This document shows, in pieces, positions 56,518-57,016 of a DNA stretch of 57,016 bases. The position numbers and the translations under genes were made by a program. Every line of letters starts with the position of its first letter. Positions within the stretch are counted from its first letter, which is position 1. The notes under the pieces were generated by a model. It did not search any database. It was not told the DNA's origin and worked only from the letters and a program-made list of their open reading frames with translations. Source of the DNA: Romeriopsis navalis LEGE 11480 (GTDB lineage: Bacteria > Cyanobacteriota > Cyanobacteriia > Leptolyngbyales > Leptolyngbyaceae); contig NZ_JADEXQ010000032.1 of the NCBI RefSeq assembly GCF_015207035.1, positions 1-57,016 on the forward strand, written 5' to 3'.

Positions 56518-56820
56518 TTAGTGAGCCCACTAAGAGATTAGTCTTAAGTATGACGTAGCAAGCCCGAATCTTTGATAAGACTTCAATAAACTCGCTTATG
56601 GCAGCAAAACTGAAGGCCCAAATTGCCAAGCTAGAACATGGAAAATACCATCGAGAGTACGAGACTTCACGTTACTGAAGAGGGGTATAAACTCAAGATT
56701 TTGTCGCAACGATGAGTGTTGAACAAGTATGTTTTCAGCCACTAGAAAAACACTTCACATATCACGATCAACAACACTAAAATACACAATCAACTGTTTG
56801 CAAAATCAAGGCTTTATTGA
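56518..56820. other. Intergenic region without recognised gene
   Basis: 303 bases. A 26-codon plus frame starting at 56599 has no good ribosome site and no family. No terminator or repeat was identified. Confidence 0.4.
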
Positions 56821-57016
56821 TCAATTCCGCAATTTCTCCACCACCCCGACAATCCGCATCCCATATTGCTTCGCCGTCAACAGATCACCATCATCCATCT
56901 GAGGCGGACCACCAGTCATATCCGGATCACTCTGCCCCATCGCCCCCATAAATGAACCCAACCGATTTACCCCATCATCCTTGCCAATAAACTCACTCGG
57001 CAAGTCACCCAACCCC
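56821..57016 (-). CDS. WrbA/flavodoxin-family protein, C-terminal part only
   Basis: The gene runs out of the window, and only about 64 C-terminal residues are seen. These read GDLPSEFIGKDDGVNRLGSF, then GQSDPDMTGGPPQMDDGDLLTAKQYGMRIVGVVEKL. The order Gly/Ser-rich loop, then LLTAKQYGMRIVGVVEKL helix, matches the end of WrbA-like NAD(P)H:quinone oxidoreductases and related flavodoxin-family proteins. It probably binds FMN. The start and most of the protein lie beyond base 57016. Confidence 0.7.
   Translation of the reverse strand, partial: GLGDLPSEFIGKDDGVNRLGSFMGAMGQSDPDMTGGPPQMDDGDLLTAKQYGMRIVGVVEKLRN

Overview
This window is a piece of a cyanobacterial chromosome. The proof is the phycobilisome core cluster on the minus strand (apcE-apcA-apcB-apcC, 6962 down to 1634). 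Supporting signs are families known mainly from cyanobacteria (DUF1802, DUF3370 and DUF3531 proteins, a FecR/CHASE2 signalling pair) and at least ten copies of the HIP1 octamer GCGATCGC, where about one is expected by chance. Base composition looks close to balanced. No rRNA or tRNA gene, CRISPR array, phage gene or intact insertion sequence was found. The species cannot be named from this sequence. ApcE carries four linker repeats, which points to a lineage with a five-cylinder phycobilisome core.

Layout. 1-1609: the end of a coiled-coil protein gene and a membrane-anchored HExxH protein, closed by a hairpin facing apcC. 1634-6962: phycobilisome core. 7342-12814: a hypothetical membrane protein, a STAND-type NTPase with C-terminal repeats, and an AMIN-domain envelope protein. 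13211-17616: a DUF1802 protein, a small membrane protein, a two-receiver response regulator, and the polyamine pair speD-speE. 17935-26165: a long proline/alanine-rich membrane protein, then a polysaccharide export module (Wza-like protein, glycosyltransferase, Wzc-like tyrosine kinase). 26183-30882: a 5'-nucleotidase-like enzyme, a patch of decayed genes (peroxiredoxin-like and Old Yellow Enzyme remnants), a glycoside-hydrolase-like protein and a family 4 uracil-DNA glycosylase. 30966-37431: MarR regulator, DUF3370 protein, C15 peptidase, a large GT-C membrane glycosyltransferase, rsmG and an ABC ATPase. 37432-38244 is gene-poor. 38245-40339: TPR protein, DUF3531 protein and a small hypothetical protein. 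41220-43170 with 40441-41220 form a compact four-gene operon for an apparent membrane redox complex. 43598-47137: a Rof-like protein, the CHASE2-GGDEF/FecR pair and a DUF4399 protein. 47368-51927: a glycan assembly group (flippase-like protein, FAD oxidoreductase, GT2, and a divergent polysaccharide deacetylase). 52146-57016: small hypothetical genes, an acyltransferase, a split YeeE/YedE transporter pair, and the end of a WrbA/flavodoxin-like gene.

Working together: ApcA/B/C/E build the light-harvesting core. SpeD supplies decarboxylated AdoMet to SpeE. Genes 20896-26089 and 47368-51927 look like two separate surface-glycan modules. The best candidate for an undescribed system is the 40441-43170 operon. 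It joins a ferric-reductase-like haem membrane domain fused to a Rieske centre, a small two-helix membrane protein, a possibly DM13-like periplasmic protein, and a periplasmic protein with a conserved-looking Cys/His motif.
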